64,000 nt of DNA from Aquabacterium sp. A3 (GCF_038069945.1 NZ_JBBPEV010000001.1:124001-188000); one strand, 5' to 3'. Positions 1 to 10,394 are shown, numbered from the stretch's first letter. Numbers and translations: made by a program. The notes: generated by a model not told the origin, from the letters alone.

Positions 1-1208
1 CGACCACCCAGGCCTTCGTGCGCTGCCTGACGCCGCTGCTGCGTGACAGCAACCTGGGGCCGCGCGTGGTGCCCATCCTGGTGGACGAGGCCCGCACTTT
101 CGGTATGGAAGGCCTGTTCCGTCAGATCGGCATCTACGCGCCGGAAGGCCAGAAGTACACCCCGGTCGACAAAGACCAGGTCATGTACTACCGCGAAGAC
201 AAGGCCGGCCAGATCCTGCAAGAGGGCATCAACGAAGCGGGCGGCATGAGCTCGTGGATCGCTGCGGCCACGTCGTACTCGACGAACAACCGCGTGATGA
301 TCCCGTTCTACATCTACTACTCGATGTTCGGGCTGCAACGCATTGGCGACCTGGCCTGGGCTGCCGGCGACATGCAGGCACGCGGTTTCCTGCTGGGCGG
401 CACGTCGGGCCGCACCACGCTGAACGGCGAAGGCCTGCAGCACGAAGATGGTCACAGCCAGCTGGTGGCCGGCACGATCCCGAACTGCCTGAGCTACGAC
501 CCGAGCTTTGCGCATGAAGTCGCCGTCATCATCCAGGATGGCTTGAAGCGCATGGTCGAGAAGCAGGAAAACGTTTTCTACTACCTGACCTTGCTGAACG
601 AGAACTACGCGCAGCCCGGTCTGAAGACCGGCACCGAGGCGGAGATCATCGCGGGCATGTATTGCCTGCAGGATGCGGATGCCAGCAAACCCTTGCAGGT
701 CAACCTGCTGGGCTCGGGCTCCATCTTGCGCGAGTCGATGGCGGCCAAGGCCTTGCTGGAGGCCGAGTGGGGGGTGGGTGCCCACGTGTGGAGCTGCCCG
801 AGCTTCAACCTGCTGGCCCGCGATGGTCAGGATGTGGAGCGCTGGAACCTGCTGCACCCCACCGATGTGCCTCGCGTGCCCTTCGTCACGAAGCAGCTTG
901 ATCGCACCGAGGGTCCGGTGGTGGCCTCGACCGACTACGTCAAGGCCTTGCCTGAGCAGATCCGCGCCTACATCCCGAAGGATGAAGAAGGCAGGGTGCG
1001 TTCGTTCAAGGTGCTGGGCACCGATGGCTTTGGTCGTTCCGACTTCCGTTACCGATTGCGCGAGCACTTCGAGATCAACCGCCACTACATCGTGGTGGCG
1101 GCGCTCAAGAGCCTGGCCGATGAGGGCCGGTTGCCGGTGTCGAAGGTGGCCGAGGCCATCAGCCGCTATGGCATCGACACCGACAAGGTGAACCCGCTGT
1201 ACGCCTGA
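1..1208 (+). CDS. aceE: Pyruvate dehydrogenase E1 component, C-terminal part (gene starts before the window)
   Basis: This is the C-terminal ~400 residues of the homodimeric E1 subunit (family length about 890). E1 decarboxylates pyruvate with thiamine diphosphate and reductively acetylates the lipoyl groups of E2 in the cytoplasm. The frame is open from base 3 (TTQAFVRCLTPLLRD), so the start lies upstream of the window. Recognisable AceE stretches include VDEARTFGMEGLFRQIGIY, YSMFGLQRIGDLAWAAGD, GGTSGRTTLNGEGLQHEDGH and the C-terminal transketolase-like domain with GADGFGRSD-like sequence (LGTDGFGRSD). The stop is followed 25 bases later by aceF, so the complex is encoded as one rightward operon with lpdA. 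Identification is secure; only the N-terminal thiamine-binding part is out of view. Confidence 0.97.
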   Translation, partial: TTQAFVRCLTPLLRDSNLGPRVVPILVDEARTFGMEGLFRQIGIYAPEGQKYTPVDKDQVMYYREDKAGQILQEGINEAGGMSSWIAAATSYSTNNRVMIPFYIYYSMFGLQRIGDLAWAAGDMQARGFLLGGTSGRTTLNGEGLQHEDGHSQLVAGTIPNCLSYDPSFAHEVAVIIQDGLKRMVEKQENVFYYLTLLNENYAQPGLKTGTEAEIIAGMYCLQDADASKPLQVNLLGSGSILRESMAAKALLEAEWGVGAHVWSCPSFNLLARDGQDVERWNLLHPTDVPRVPFVTKQLDRTEGPVVASTDYVKALPEQIRAYIPKDEEGRVRSFKVLGTDGFGRSDFRYRLREHFEINRHYIVVAALKSLADEGRLPVSKVAEAISRYGIDTDKVNPLYA

Positions 1209-1233
1209 GATCGATCTGGAACGGAGCTTCAAC

Positions 1234-2589
1234 ATGCCTACGATTGAACTGACCGTCCCGGACATCGGGGACGTGAGTGATGCAGCGGTCATCGAACTGC
1301 TGGTCAAGCCCGGCGACACCGTGCGCGCCGAACAAAGCCTCATCACCATCGAGTCGGACAAGGCCTCGATGGAGGTGCCTTCTTCCCAGTCCGGCGTGCT
1401 CAAGGAGTTGCGCCTGAAGCTGGGTGACAAGGTCAGCCAGGGCTCGGTGATCGGGGTGCTGGAGGTGTCTGAAGGCGGCACATCTGCCGCTGTACCTGCG
1501 ACTGCGTCAGCACCAGCACCAGCACCTGCGCACACAGCAGCGCCTGCACCTGCGCCCGTCGCTGCATCTGTGGCGGCACCCGCACCCCTGGTCGACACGA
1601 CGCCGCGCACCAGCCCCACCGCGGCCCTGCCGCCTGCCGAGCCCCCAGCCAACGGGCAGGTGGCCCACGCTTCGCCCTCGGTGCGGCGTTTTGCACGCGA
1701 ATTGGGTGTCGACGTGGCCAAGGTGCCGGGTACCGGCCCCAAGGGACGCATCACCCACACCGATGTGCAGAACTTCGTCAAGGGCGTGATCGCGCAGGTG
1801 ACTTCCGGTGCCTCGCCCGCTGCGTCTGGCGGTGCTGGCAGCGCCGACCTGGGCGGCATGACCTTGCTGCCCTGGCCCTCGATCGACTTCACGAAGTTCG
1901 GCGCAGTAGAGCGCCAGCCACTGTCGCGCATCAAGAAAATCTCGGGCGCGAACCTGCACCGTAACTGGGTGCGCATCCCGCACGTCACCAACAACGAAGA
2001 GGCCGACATCACCGAGCTGGAGGCCTTCCGTGTGCAGCTCAATGGTGAGCATGCCAAGGCGGGCACCAAGTTCACGATGCTGGCTTTCCTGCTCAAGGCC
2101 TGCGCGGTGTCGCTGCGCAAGTTCCCGCAATTCAATGCTTCGCTCGATGGCGATGACCTGGTGCTCAAGCAGTACGTGCACATCGGCTTCGCGGCCGACA
2201 CGCCCAATGGTCTGGTGGTGCCGGTGATCCGCGACGTGGATCAGAAATCGTTGAGCCAGTTGGCACTGGAGACCGCCGCCTTGGCCGCCAAAGCCCGCGA
2301 AGGCAAGCTGACGCCGGCCGACATGAGCGGCGGTTGCTTCTCGATCTCGTCGCTGGGCGGCTTCGGGGGCACGACCTTCACGCCCATCATCAACGCGCCC
2401 GAGGTGGCCATCCTGGGCGTGTGCCGCTCGGCCATGAAGCCGATCTGGAACGGCAGCGAGTTCGTGCCGCGCCTGATGCTGCCGCTGAGCCTGAGCTACG
2501 ACCACCGCGTCATCGACGGGGCGTCTGCGGCCAAGTTCAACGCCTACCTGGCGGCGCTGCTGGCGGACTTCCGCCGCGCTCTGGTGTAA
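1234..2589 (+). CDS. aceF: Dihydrolipoamide acetyltransferase (PDH E2)
   Basis: The 451-residue E2 core transfers the acetyl group from lipoyl-lysine to CoA. Domains in order: one lipoyl domain (residues 1-75, lipoylated Lys43 in ESDKASMEV), a long Ala/Pro-rich flexible linker (about 85-145), a peripheral subunit-binding domain (about 148-185, [21 protein letters not shown]), and the catalytic domain (about 220-451) with the acetyltransferase motif DHRVIDG, His424. The start follows a GGAGC ribosome-binding sequence. It has one lipoyl domain where enterobacterial E2 has three, compensated by a second lipoyl domain on the E3 encoded next door. It is the second gene of the operon and is followed by lpdA 11 bases later. 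Confidence 0.97.
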   Translation: MPTIELTVPDIGDVSDAAVIELLVKPGDTVRAEQSLITIESDKASMEVPSSQSGVLKELRLKLGDKVSQGSVIGVLEVSEGGTSAAVPATASAPAPAPAHTAAPAPAPVAASVAAPAPLVDTTPRTSPTAALPPAEPPANGQVAHASPSVRRFARELGVDVAKVPGTGPKGRITHTDVQNFVKGVIAQVTSGASPAASGGAGSADLGGMTLLPWPSIDFTKFGAVERQPLSRIKKISGANLHRNWVRIPHVTNNEEADITELEAFRVQLNGEHAKAGTKFTMLAFLLKACAVSLRKFPQFNASLDGDDLVLKQYVHIGFAADTPNGLVVPVIRDVDQKSLSQLALETAALAAKAREGKLTPADMSGGCFSISSLGGFGGTTFTPIINAPEVAILGVCRSAMKPIWNGSEFVPRLMLPLSLSYDHRVIDGASAAKFNAYLAALLADFRRALV

Positions 2590-2600
2590 GGGGCAACGAC

Positions 2601-4451
2601 ATGGCATTCATCGACATCCCCGTGCCCGACCTGGGCGACATCGCCGACGCGGCGATCATCGAGATCCTTGTCAAACCTGGCCAGACCGTGGCCGCCGAGC
2701 AAAGCCTGATCACCCTGGAGTCCGACAAGGCCTCCATGGAGGTGCCGTCGCCCCAGGCCGGGGTGGTGGGCGAGATCAAGGTCAAGCTGGGCGACCGGGT
2801 GGGGCAGGGGCATGTGATCCTGACGCTGGACGTGGCGAGCGCAGGGGGAGTGGCCGCTGCGGCGCCCGCTCCTGCTGCACCTGTTGCGGCACCGGCGGCA
2901 TCACCGTCACCCCAGTCTTCACCGCAACCTGTTGCCCAGCACGCGGTGTCAACGGCCTCCATCCCGTCCGACACCGATTGCGACGTCCTCGTGCTCGGTG
3001 GCGGACCCGGTGGCTACAGCGCAGCCTTCCGTGCCGCCGACCTGGGCCTCAAGGTCATCCTGGTCGAGCGTTACGCCGAGCTGGGGGGCGTGTGCCTGAA
3101 CGTGGGCTGCATCCCCTCGAAGGCGCTGCTGCACGTGGCCGCCGTGATGGACGAGGTCAAGCACTTCGACGCCCTGGGTGTGAGCTTTGGCGAGCCCACG
3201 CTGGACCTGGCCAAGCTGCGCGCGCACAAGTCGGGCGTGACGGGCAAGCTCACGCAAGGCCTGGCGGCCATGGCCAAGGCCCGCAAGGTCGAGGTGGTGC
3301 GCGGCTACGGCAGCCTGGTCGACGCGCACACGCTGGAGGTCGAGTTGACCACGGGCAGTGCGCAAGACAAGACCGGCGAGAAGCGCAGCCTGCGCTTCAA
3401 GCGCGCCATCCTGGCCGCAGGCTCGCAGGCTGTGCGGCTGCCATTCATGCAGGAATCAGGACTGGACAAGGACCCACGCGTGGTCGACTCTACCGGCGCC
3501 CTGGCGCTGGCCAGCGTGCCCAAGAAGATGCTGGTCATCGGCGGCGGCATCATCGGTCTGGAGATGGGCACGGTGTACTCGACGCTGGGCGCCCGCATCG
3601 ACGTGGTCGAGATGGGCGATGGCCTCATGCCGGGCGCCGACCGCGACCTCGTCAAGGTGTGGGACAAGGTCAACGCGCACCGCTTTGACCGCGTCATGCT
3701 GGGCACCAAGACGGTGGCGGCCGAGGCCACACCCGAAGGCATCAAAGTGAGCTTTGCTGCCGCCAAGGAAGGCGAGCCGGCGCCGGAACCCGCCGTGTAC
3801 GATCTGGTGTTGCAGGCCGTGGGCCGTTCGCCCAATGGCCGCAAGATCGGCGCCGACCAGGCGGGGCTGGTGGTCAACGAGCGCGGCTTCGTGCCCGTGG
3901 ACAAGCAGATGCGCAGCAACGTGCCCAGCCTGTTCGCCATCGGTGACCTGGTAGGCCAGCCCATGCTGGCGCACAAGGCCGTGCACGAAGGCCACGTGGC
4001 GGCCGAGGTCATTGCGGGTGAGCTGTTGGGCGACGAGAAACTGGCCCGCGTGGCGTTTGACGCCAGCGTGATCCCCAGCGTGGCCTACACCGACCCTGAG
4101 ATTGCCTGGGTGGGCCTGACCGAAGACCAGGCCAAGGTGCAGGGCAGGGCGGTCAAGAAGGGGCTCTTTCCCTGGGCGGCTTCTGGACGCGCGCTGGCCA
4201 ACGGCCGCTCGGAGGGCTTCACCAAGCTGCTGTTTGATGCCGAAACGCACCGCATCGTGGGTGGTGGCATCGTGGGCACGCACGCGGGCGACCTGATCGG
4301 CGAAATTGCGCTGGCCATCGAGATGGGCGCCGACGAGGTGGACATCGGCAAGACCATCCACCCGCACCCCACGCTGGGTGAGAGCGTGGGGCTGGCTGCG
4401 GAGGCGGCGCATGGCACCTGCACCGACCTGATGCCGGTGCGCAAGCGCTGA
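2601..4451 (+). CDS. lpdA: Dihydrolipoamide dehydrogenase (PDH E3) with N-terminal lipoyl domain
   Basis: E3 reoxidises dihydrolipoamide with FAD and NAD+. The start at 2601 ([13 protein letters not shown]) follows GGGG 11 bases after the aceF stop; a longer open frame reaching back into aceF is not credible. The 616-residue protein begins with a lipoyl domain (Lys43 in ESDKASMEV) nearly identical to that of AceF, then an Ala/Pro linker (about 80-125), then the flavoprotein: FAD Rossmann motif [11 protein letters not shown], redox disulfide [16 protein letters not shown] motif [12 protein letters not shown], and the C-terminal dimer interface with HPHPTLGE. Lipoylated E3 is a known arrangement in several betaproteobacteria and Neisseria. 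The near-identity of the two lipoyl domains suggests duplication from aceF. Confidence 0.97.
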   Translation: MAFIDIPVPDLGDIADAAIIEILVKPGQTVAAEQSLITLESDKASMEVPSPQAGVVGEIKVKLGDRVGQGHVILTLDVASAGGVAAAAPAPAAPVAAPAASPSPQSSPQPVAQHAVSTASIPSDTDCDVLVLGGGPGGYSAAFRAADLGLKVILVERYAELGGVCLNVGCIPSKALLHVAAVMDEVKHFDALGVSFGEPTLDLAKLRAHKSGVTGKLTQGLAAMAKARKVEVVRGYGSLVDAHTLEVELTTGSAQDKTGEKRSLRFKRAILAAGSQAVRLPFMQESGLDKDPRVVDSTGALALASVPKKMLVIGGGIIGLEMGTVYSTLGARIDVVEMGDGLMPGADRDLVKVWDKVNAHRFDRVMLGTKTVAAEATPEGIKVSFAAAKEGEPAPEPAVYDLVLQAVGRSPNGRKIGADQAGLVVNERGFVPVDKQMRSNVPSLFAIGDLVGQPMLAHKAVHEGHVAAEVIAGELLGDEKLARVAFDASVIPSVAYTDPEIAWVGLTEDQAKVQGRAVKKGLFPWAASGRALANGRSEGFTKLLFDAETHRIVGGGIVGTHAGDLIGEIALAIEMGADEVDIGKTIHPHPTLGESVGLAAEAAHGTCTDLMPVRKR

Positions 4452-4469
4452 GGCGTCGGCCTCAGGCGA

Positions 4470-4877
4470 TCAGAACGGCAGCTTCAACGTCGGGGCGAAG
4501 ATGGCGATGGTGCAACCCAGACCCACCGCCCAGACGATGGTGCGCGCGGCGCCAATGTTGGCCAGGTACATCGCGATGTAGACCAGGCGTGCGCCAATGA
4601 AAGCCATGGCCAGCATGTCGGTGCGGGCCTGATCCAGGCCGGCGAACTGCGCGGCCAGCACGGCAAACACGAACAAGGGCAGGGCCTCGAAGCCGTTGTT
4701 TTGGGCGGCGGCGGCGCGGGCCTTCCAGCCGGTTTGCTTGGCGGCCCAGTCGCGCGGGTTGTTGTTGTCGTACCCGCCTTCGCTGCGGCGCTTGCCGGCA
4801 GTGGCGGCTTTGGCCAGGCCCATGGTGACGACGGGCAAGATGGCTGCGATCAGCACGCAGGTGTTGGCAATGCTCAT
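4470..4877 (-). CDS. MAPEG-family integral membrane protein
   Basis: A 135-residue protein starting MSIANTCVLIA, chosen because GGAGAC precedes the ATG at 4877; the open frame extends 15 codons further without a ribosome site. It shows four hydrophobic helices and the MAPEG signature region DNNNPRDWAAKQTGWKARAAAAQNNGFEALPLF (read here in pieces: the conserved NNPR, then AQxNxxE at the start of helix two). MAPEG proteins are trimeric glutathione-dependent or related membrane enzymes; in bacteria most have no established substrate. It is transcribed alone, convergent with lpdA. The family call is confident, the function unknown. Confidence 0.85.
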   Translation of the reverse strand: MSIANTCVLIAAILPVVTMGLAKAATAGKRRSEGGYDNNNPRDWAAKQTGWKARAAAAQNNGFEALPLFVFAVLAAQFAGLDQARTDMLAMAFIGARLVYIAMYLANIGAARTIVWAVGLGCTIAIFAPTLKLPF

Positions 4878-5034
4878 GAAAGTCTCCTGTGGTGTGGCCT
4901 CTGAAGTGGGCCAGGCGGACACATTCTAGTTTGTGACAACGATTATTGTCGAATTTGACTTGTCTTGAAACGCCGTCAGGTGTTGCCGGTTCGCCAAGTC
5001 CATGCCTGACATGGTCGCTGAACGTCAGCAGGCC

Positions 5035-8000
5035 TCAGTGAAAGTCCCGACTCTGCGTGGGCAGCTGCCCCAACAGCGGGCTGAGATCGTGCAGGTGGCC
5101 GGCGACCAAGTGGCACACCTCGCCCTGGCGTTGCCAGGTGCCATACACCGCCATCAGCCGGGCATGGATCAGGGTGTGGCGCTGTCTGACCTTCAAGGCG
5201 GGCCATACGATCACGTTGACCGTGCCGGTTTCGTCTTCCAGCGTCACGAAGACCACGCCTGAGGCCGTGCCAGGTTGTTGGCGCACCGTGACGATGCCGC
5301 AGGCGCGGGCCAGTTGCCCGTCACGACGTTGGCGCAGCGCTTCGGCAGACATCACCCGGTAGGGCACCAGCAAGGGTCTGAGCAGGGCCAGCGGATGGCT
5401 GCGCAGGGTCAGCCCCAGCGCCGCATAGTCATGGCTGACCTCTTCTCCCTCCGAGGCCTGGGGCAAGGCCAACGCCGCCTCATGGATGGGAGCATCGCGC
5501 AACAGCAGGGCGTCCGTGCGGCTGGCGGCCAGGGCCGCCCACATCTGCTGCCGGCGGTGCCCGGCCAGGCTGCTCAGGGCATCGGCCGAGGCCAGAGCGC
5601 GCACATCTTGCGGGCTCAGTTGCGCGGCCCGAACCAGGGCCTCCACCGAGTCGATCGCGGCCCCTTCCGGTGATGTCAGCTTGAGTCGCTCGATGCGCGC
5701 TGCGCCTTCTCGCGACAAGCCACTCAGCAGGCGCAGGCCCAGGCGCACGGCCAGTTGTTGGTCTTGGTGGGGGGAGTCGACCGATTGGATCGGCTCCAGG
5801 TGGCAATCCCACCGGCTGTGCAACACATCGGGTGGCCGCACCTCCACCCCATGTCGTCGTGCGTCCTGAATCAACTGGCTGGGGGTGTAGAAGCCCAAGG
5901 GCTGTGAGTTGAGCAGGCCCGCCAGGAAGGCCGCCGGCTCGTGTCGTTTCACCCAGGCGCTGGCATAAACCAGCTTGGCAAAGCTGGCCGCGTGCGACTC
6001 GGGGAAGCCGTACTCGCCAAAGCCCTGGATCTGCTGAAAGATCTGCTCGGCAAAGGCCGCTTCATAGCCGTTGGCCACCATGCCCTGCAGCACCTTGTCA
6101 CGAAAACGATGTACACCCCCTTTGCGGCGCCAGGCGGCCATGGAGCGGCGCAGCTCATCGGCCTCGCCCGGGGTGAAGCCCGCGGCCAGCACCACGATCT
6201 GCATCACCTGCTCCTGAAAGATGGGCACGCCCAGGGTGCGCTGCAGTGCGGGCTTCAAGCCAGGCGGGTAGAGCACCAGCGAGGGGTCTTCGCGGCGCTG
6301 CAGATAGGGGTGCACCATGCCCCCTTGGATGGGCCCGGGACGCACCAGGGCCACCTCCACCACCAGGTCGTAAAAGCAGGCTGGCTTCAGGCGCGGCAGC
6401 ATGCTCATCTGCGCGCGGCTTTCGATCTGGAACACACCAATGGTGTCGGCCTCCCACATCATCCGGTAAGTGGCCTCGTCTTCCAGCGGAATGTCTTGCA
6501 TTTTGAAGGGGTGGCCACGTCGCTGGCCGACCAACGTCAGCGACTTGCGCAAGGCGGTCAGCATGCCCAGGGCCAGCACGTCCACCTTCATGAGGCCCAA
6601 GGCATCCAGATCGTCCTTGTCCCACTGGATGATGCTGCGCTCGGGCATGCTGGCGTTTTCAATGGGCACCATGCGGCACAAGGCACCCCGCGCCAGCACG
6701 AAGCCACCGGTGTGCTGGCTCAGGTGGCGGGGAAAGCCCTCCAGGGTCTGGCTCAGCTCCAGCCATTGGCGCACCACGCGGGCTTGCGGGTCAAAGCCCA
6801 CCTCGGCCAGGCGCTGCGCCAGCACCTCGGCGCCCTCTGACCAGTGCAGGTTCTTGGCCGCCCTGTCCACATCGTCCTGGGGCAGGCCCAGTGCCTTGCC
6901 CACATCACGCAGGGCGCTGCGCTTGCGATAACTGATCACGGTGGCGGTCAACGCCGCCCGGTCTCGGCCGTACTTGCGGTACAGGTACTGGATGACTTCT
7001 TCACGACGCTCGTGCTCGAAGTCGACATCGATGTCAGGCGGCTCGTTGCGTTCTTTGGAGATGAAACGCTCGAACAGCAGGCAGCTTTCAGCCGGGTTCA
7101 CCTCGGTGATGCCCAGGGCGTAGCACACCGCCGAGTTGGCCGCGCTGCCGCGCCCCTGGCACAAGATGCCCTGGCTGCGGGCAAATCGCACCGTGTCGTA
7201 CACCGTGAGAAAGTACTTGGCAAAGCCCATCTCTGTGATCAGGGCCAGTTCTTTGTCCACCTGGATACGCACCGCGTCAGGGGCGCCGTGGGCATAGCGT
7301 TCTTTCAACCCTGCCTCGGTGAGCAGTTTCAGCCAGTGATCAGCCGTCTGCCCAGCCGGAACGATTTCGTCGGGGTATTCATACGTCAACTCATCAAGGC
7401 TGAAGGCGCATCGGGCCATCACATCCTGGGTGGCCTGCAGCAGCGGCACTGGATAGCGCTGTGCCAGGCGCAAGCGGCTGCGCAGGTGACGTTCGGCGTG
7501 TCGCTCCAGCGTCAAGCCGCACTGCGCCACCGGCTGTCCGGTGCGGATGGCGGCGAGCACGTCCAGCAGTGGTTTGCGTGATCGAACATGCATCAGCACA
7601 TCACCGCAAGCCACCAGGGGGACACGGTTGGCGCTTGAAACCGCCTCCATGGTTTTCAACCACCAGGTGTCGTCCAGGCTGTGGTGCAACGACACGCCCA
7701 GCCAGCAACGACCTGCAAATTGTTGTCGCAGCCAACGGGCCTGCGCATGCAGCACGTCCATGGGTGCTTCGCGCGAGGGCAACATCAGCACCACACAGTC
7801 GCCCAGTTGGGCAGGCTGGAGGTCATGGCGCGACAGCGTGGCCAAGCCCTTGCCTTCAACCGCGCGGCGCAGTCGGGTGATGAACTCACACAGCAGGCCA
7901 TAGCCCAGACGGTGACAGGCCAGCACCACCAGGGTGAATGGCACCAGGTCTTGCACCTCGAACTGGCTGCCGATGAGCAACTGGAATGAATCTGCGCCAG

Positions 8001-8217
8001 GCACTTGAGCGCGTCGAGCTTCGCGCAGCGCCAAATGAGCGCGCACGACCCCGGCCAGGCTGCCATGGTCGGTCAAGGCCAGGCCGGTGTAGCCCAAAGC
8101 CAAGGCCCGCTGGATCAGTTCTTCAGGGTGAGAGGCCCCATGCAGAAAGCTGAAGTTCGAGCGCGTGACCAGCTCCGCATAAGGCGGCAGCCCCGGGCGT
8201 TCGGGCTTGAGTTGCAT
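5035..8217 (-). CDS. dnaE2: Error-prone DNA polymerase III alpha subunit DnaE2 (ImuC)
   Basis: The 1060-residue C-family polymerase does translesion synthesis in the SOS mutasome. The N-terminal PHP domain starts at once (YAELVTRSNFSFLHGASHPEEL, then LALTDHGSLAG). The palm carries the acidic catalytic motif PPDIDVDFEHERREEV around residue 395, with GRGSAANSAVCYALGIT just before it. Fingers and helix-hairpin-helix follow, then an OB-fold (GIVTVRQQPGTASGVVFVTLEDETG). At about 1060 residues it is shorter than replicative DnaE (about 1160), as DnaE2 proteins are. It is the last gene of the leftward imuA-imuB-dnaE2 operon and starts 12 bases after the imuB stop, so it should share the LexA-controlled promoter at 10366-10394. 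Confidence 0.96.
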   Translation of the reverse strand: MQLKPERPGLPPYAELVTRSNFSFLHGASHPEELIQRALALGYTGLALTDHGSLAGVVRAHLALREARRAQVPGADSFQLLIGSQFEVQDLVPFTLVVLACHRLGYGLLCEFITRLRRAVEGKGLATLSRHDLQPAQLGDCVVLMLPSREAPMDVLHAQARWLRQQFAGRCWLGVSLHHSLDDTWWLKTMEAVSSANRVPLVACGDVLMHVRSRKPLLDVLAAIRTGQPVAQCGLTLERHAERHLRSRLRLAQRYPVPLLQATQDVMARCAFSLDELTYEYPDEIVPAGQTADHWLKLLTEAGLKERYAHGAPDAVRIQVDKELALITEMGFAKYFLTVYDTVRFARSQGILCQGRGSAANSAVCYALGITEVNPAESCLLFERFISKERNEPPDIDVDFEHERREEVIQYLYRKYGRDRAALTATVISYRKRSALRDVGKALGLPQDDVDRAAKNLHWSEGAEVLAQRLAEVGFDPQARVVRQWLELSQTLEGFPRHLSQHTGGFVLARGALCRMVPIENASMPERSIIQWDKDDLDALGLMKVDVLALGMLTALRKSLTLVGQRRGHPFKMQDIPLEDEATYRMMWEADTIGVFQIESRAQMSMLPRLKPACFYDLVVEVALVRPGPIQGGMVHPYLQRREDPSLVLYPPGLKPALQRTLGVPIFQEQVMQIVVLAAGFTPGEADELRRSMAAWRRKGGVHRFRDKVLQGMVANGYEAAFAEQIFQQIQGFGEYGFPESHAASFAKLVYASAWVKRHEPAAFLAGLLNSQPLGFYTPSQLIQDARRHGVEVRPPDVLHSRWDCHLEPIQSVDSPHQDQQLAVRLGLRLLSGLSREGAARIERLKLTSPEGAAIDSVEALVRAAQLSPQDVRALASADALSSLAGHRRQQMWAALAASRTDALLLRDAPIHEAALALPQASEGEEVSHDYAALGLTLRSHPLALLRPLLVPYRVMSAEALRQRRDGQLARACGIVTVRQQPGTASGVVFVTLEDETGTVNVIVWPALKVRQRHTLIHARLMAVYGTWQRQGEVCHLVAGHLHDLSPLLGQLPTQSRDFH

Positions 8218-8229
8218 GCCTGGGCCTCC

Positions 8230-9600
8230 TCAGGCAAAAAAGCCATGCAGAAACCACGGCGACCCCGCATCGTTCGGACCTGTCCGTTGCTTGAACACCC
8301 ACAGCAAACCAGCCTGTGGACTGCTGGCCAGGTAGTAGTCACGCACGACCAGCGCGCCCGGAGCCTCATCCCACCAACCCGCCTCCACACGGTGCGGTCC
8401 GGCCAACAAGGTGAGTGGTCCCTGGTAATGCGGCTGTTCACCCCGCGCGTGGCCTGCATCGATCAGTGTGAGCCTGATGGGGGTGGGTAGCAACCACGAA
8501 GGGTGTGTGCCGTGCTGAGGGCCCGATGGAGGCACTGACTTGACCGTGTCAAGGGCTGGCCAGGCCTGCCACGCTTGCGTGCATTCGATGCGGTGGTCGG
8601 GTCTCAGCCCCCCGCGTCGCAGGCCTGTGGTTCCCAGGCGCACGCTGACCCTGTCCATCCAGTCCAGCCAGCGCTCGCGCCGGGCCTGCACGTCTGCTGC
8701 CGAACGTGTGTTGTGCCCAAGCGCTGCGGTGGTGCATTCTTGAAACAGGGTGTTGTTGGCGCGCGGTACGGGCTGAAAGTCGCTGCTGCACAAGGTCAGG
8801 TCGCTGACCGGCGCGCTCAGGGTGAGTCGAGCCAGATGCTCGGCCACCAGGTGCTCCAGACGACCGACTTCCTGGGTGGCGCTGGACAAGCGCACCGTGT
8901 GTTGCCCATCGCGCGCGCCGTCGTGATTGCGCCAGGCGTGTCGCCATCCCAGTTGCAGGCTGCACACCCCCAGATGTCGAGCTTGCAGCCAGCGGGCCAA
9001 GGCTTGCAGCAAAGGCCGCCAGTGGGTGATCAGCGCTGGGGCCGCATCTTGTGCATGCGGCAATTCGCACTGGGCCTCGAAGCCTGGTGGGGCTTGCAGC
9101 CACTGCAAAGGCTGCGGACACCGTCCGGTGGCCTGATCCAGGGTGCGGAGGATGCCATCACCAAATCGGCGCGCGAGGCCTTCACGGGGCAGCTTGAGCA
9201 CATCGCCCACCGTGTGACACCCCAGCCGCGACAGGGCATGTGCATGGCGCCCCACCGCATGCAGACTGCGCAGGGGCAATGCCGACAAGCGTGCCCGCGG
9301 GGCAGGCCCCCAGCCCTCGATGGGGTGCAACTGGCGTGCTTGCGCGCAGGCGGCCAAGGCCGTTCGCGCCCACGCCCAGCCAGTCATGCCATGGTGACGG
9401 GCGCCATCAGCGACCAGGGCATGCAGACGCTCCAGGCCACCAAACAGCCTTGCACTGGCCTGCACTTCCAGCACCAGGCAGTCTTCCAGCCAGGCCACCT
9501 TGGGCGTGAACTGAAGCGCCCAGGCCACGCAGGTGTCTGCTGGGCCATCAGCCTTGAGCGATGGCGGCGTGCGGTGAGCGAGTGCGATCCAGTGCAGCAT
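8230..9600 (-). CDS. imuB: ImuB, Y-family polymerase-like SOS mutagenesis protein
   Basis: A 456-residue protein starting MLHWIALAHRTPP (an ATG three codons earlier at 9609 is also possible). It has the Y-family fold: LVLEVQASARLFGG in the palm and fingers-like segments, then a helix-hairpin-helix (GCHTVGDVLKLPREGLARRFGDG). Known ImuB proteins lack the catalytic acidic residues and act as a hub binding the beta clamp, ImuA and DnaE2. I see VAWALQFTPKVAWLEDCLVLEV where an active Y polymerase would have its first aspartate motif, consistent with an inactive enzyme. The start overlaps the end of imuA by about 50 bases, which points to translational coupling. Confidence 0.9.
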   Translation of the reverse strand: MLHWIALAHRTPPSLKADGPADTCVAWALQFTPKVAWLEDCLVLEVQASARLFGGLERLHALVADGARHHGMTGWAWARTALAACAQARQLHPIEGWGPAPRARLSALPLRSLHAVGRHAHALSRLGCHTVGDVLKLPREGLARRFGDGILRTLDQATGRCPQPLQWLQAPPGFEAQCELPHAQDAAPALITHWRPLLQALARWLQARHLGVCSLQLGWRHAWRNHDGARDGQHTVRLSSATQEVGRLEHLVAEHLARLTLSAPVSDLTLCSSDFQPVPRANNTLFQECTTAALGHNTRSAADVQARRERWLDWMDRVSVRLGTTGLRRGGLRPDHRIECTQAWQAWPALDTVKSVPPSGPQHGTHPSWLLPTPIRLTLIDAGHARGEQPHYQGPLTLLAGPHRVEAGWWDEAPGALVVRDYYLASSPQAGLLWVFKQRTGPNDAGSPWFLHGFFA

Positions 9601-10356
9601 GGGATGCACCTTGCAGCGGCGTGTGCAGGGGCGCAGACCCTGGAGGGGTCATGGGCAGCAGTCGGGCCAAGGACACGGGCCAGACGGGCAGCACGATGGG
9701 GTGCGGCCAGGGACTGCCGCGTCGTTTGAGCAGGCGAACCTGCAGCGGGTGAGGGCATGGCCCCAGGTGCAGGCTCAGGCGCAATGGCGCTGCAGAGGGC
9801 AGTTCGGCTGCCTGCAAACCCCGAAAACCGAAGAACAGACCGCCATGGTGTGCGGCCACGGCCTGCAAGCGGCGCACAACCTGGGTGGGTGTGTGTGGCA
9901 GCCAGGCCAGGATGGCGCTGAAGCAGTCGGCTTTCAGGGCCTGGTCAATCACCCACAGGCGATCGCTGTGTGCATGGGCTTCAGCCCATTGAATGCTGTC
10001 AGCAGGAATGCGCCAGGACTGCAGTCCCAGCAAGCCAGGCTCATGGGGCGGGTTGACCAGCAGCACGGGTGACTGTGCGCTGGCCAGGGGCGACAAGGCG
10101 GGGCCCAGCAAGCGCCATTCGCCCTGGCCGGCTTGTGTTTGCAGGATTTCAGTGAGGCAGCCGATGGGCCAGCCGCCTCCTGGCAGGGCGGTGTCCAGGG
10201 AGGCGTGGCCACTGGGGAGCACCCGCACGGGGGCCGACGCCTGGCCATGACCAGGCCAGACCGCTTGCCGAAGGTGATCGGGCAGGGCGACAGAGCGAAC
10301 AACAGGGCGGCTCACAGGGCGGATCAATGGCCCCTGGAAGGACGGACTCGAAGACA
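9548..10356 (-). CDS. imuA: ImuA, RecA-like SOS mutagenesis protein
   Basis: A 269-residue protein starting MSSSPSFQGPLIRP. The region LPSGHASLDTALPGGGWPIGCLTEILQTQAGQGEWRLL (in pieces: LDTALPGGGWP then GCLTE) is the hallmark start of the RecA/SulA-like ImuA fold, and RRLQAVAAHHGGLFFGFRG is typical of the C-terminal half. ImuA binds RecA and ImuB. The start is only 9 bases from the LexA box and has no visible ribosome-binding sequence. With the promoter I infer (features 10366-10394), transcription would begin within a few bases of the ATG, so the message may be leaderless. It is first in the imuA-imuB-dnaE2 operon and divergent from ribA. Confidence 0.85.
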
Positions 10357-10364
10357 TTTGAATA

Positions 10365-10380
10365 CTGTACATGCATACAG
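10365..10380 (-). promoter_or_regulatory. LexA (SOS) box of the imuA-imuB-dnaE2 operon
   Basis: CTGTACATGCATACAG fits the CTGT-N8-ACAG LexA consensus exactly, with the flanking TA pairs that strong boxes have. It sits 9 bases upstream of the imuA start. This makes SOS control of the cassette very likely. Confidence 0.93.
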
Positions 10381-10394
10381 TACTTTTGTGTGAA
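10366..10394 (-). promoter_or_regulatory. Predicted imuA promoter overlapping the LexA box
   Basis: On the minus strand TTCACA (10394-10389, five of six match to TTGACA) is followed after 17 bases by TGTACA (10371-10366, three of six), which lies inside the LexA box. Bound LexA would cover the -10 element. The start of transcription expected about 7 bases further on falls almost on the imuA ATG. The placement is inferred from consensus only. Confidence 0.5.
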
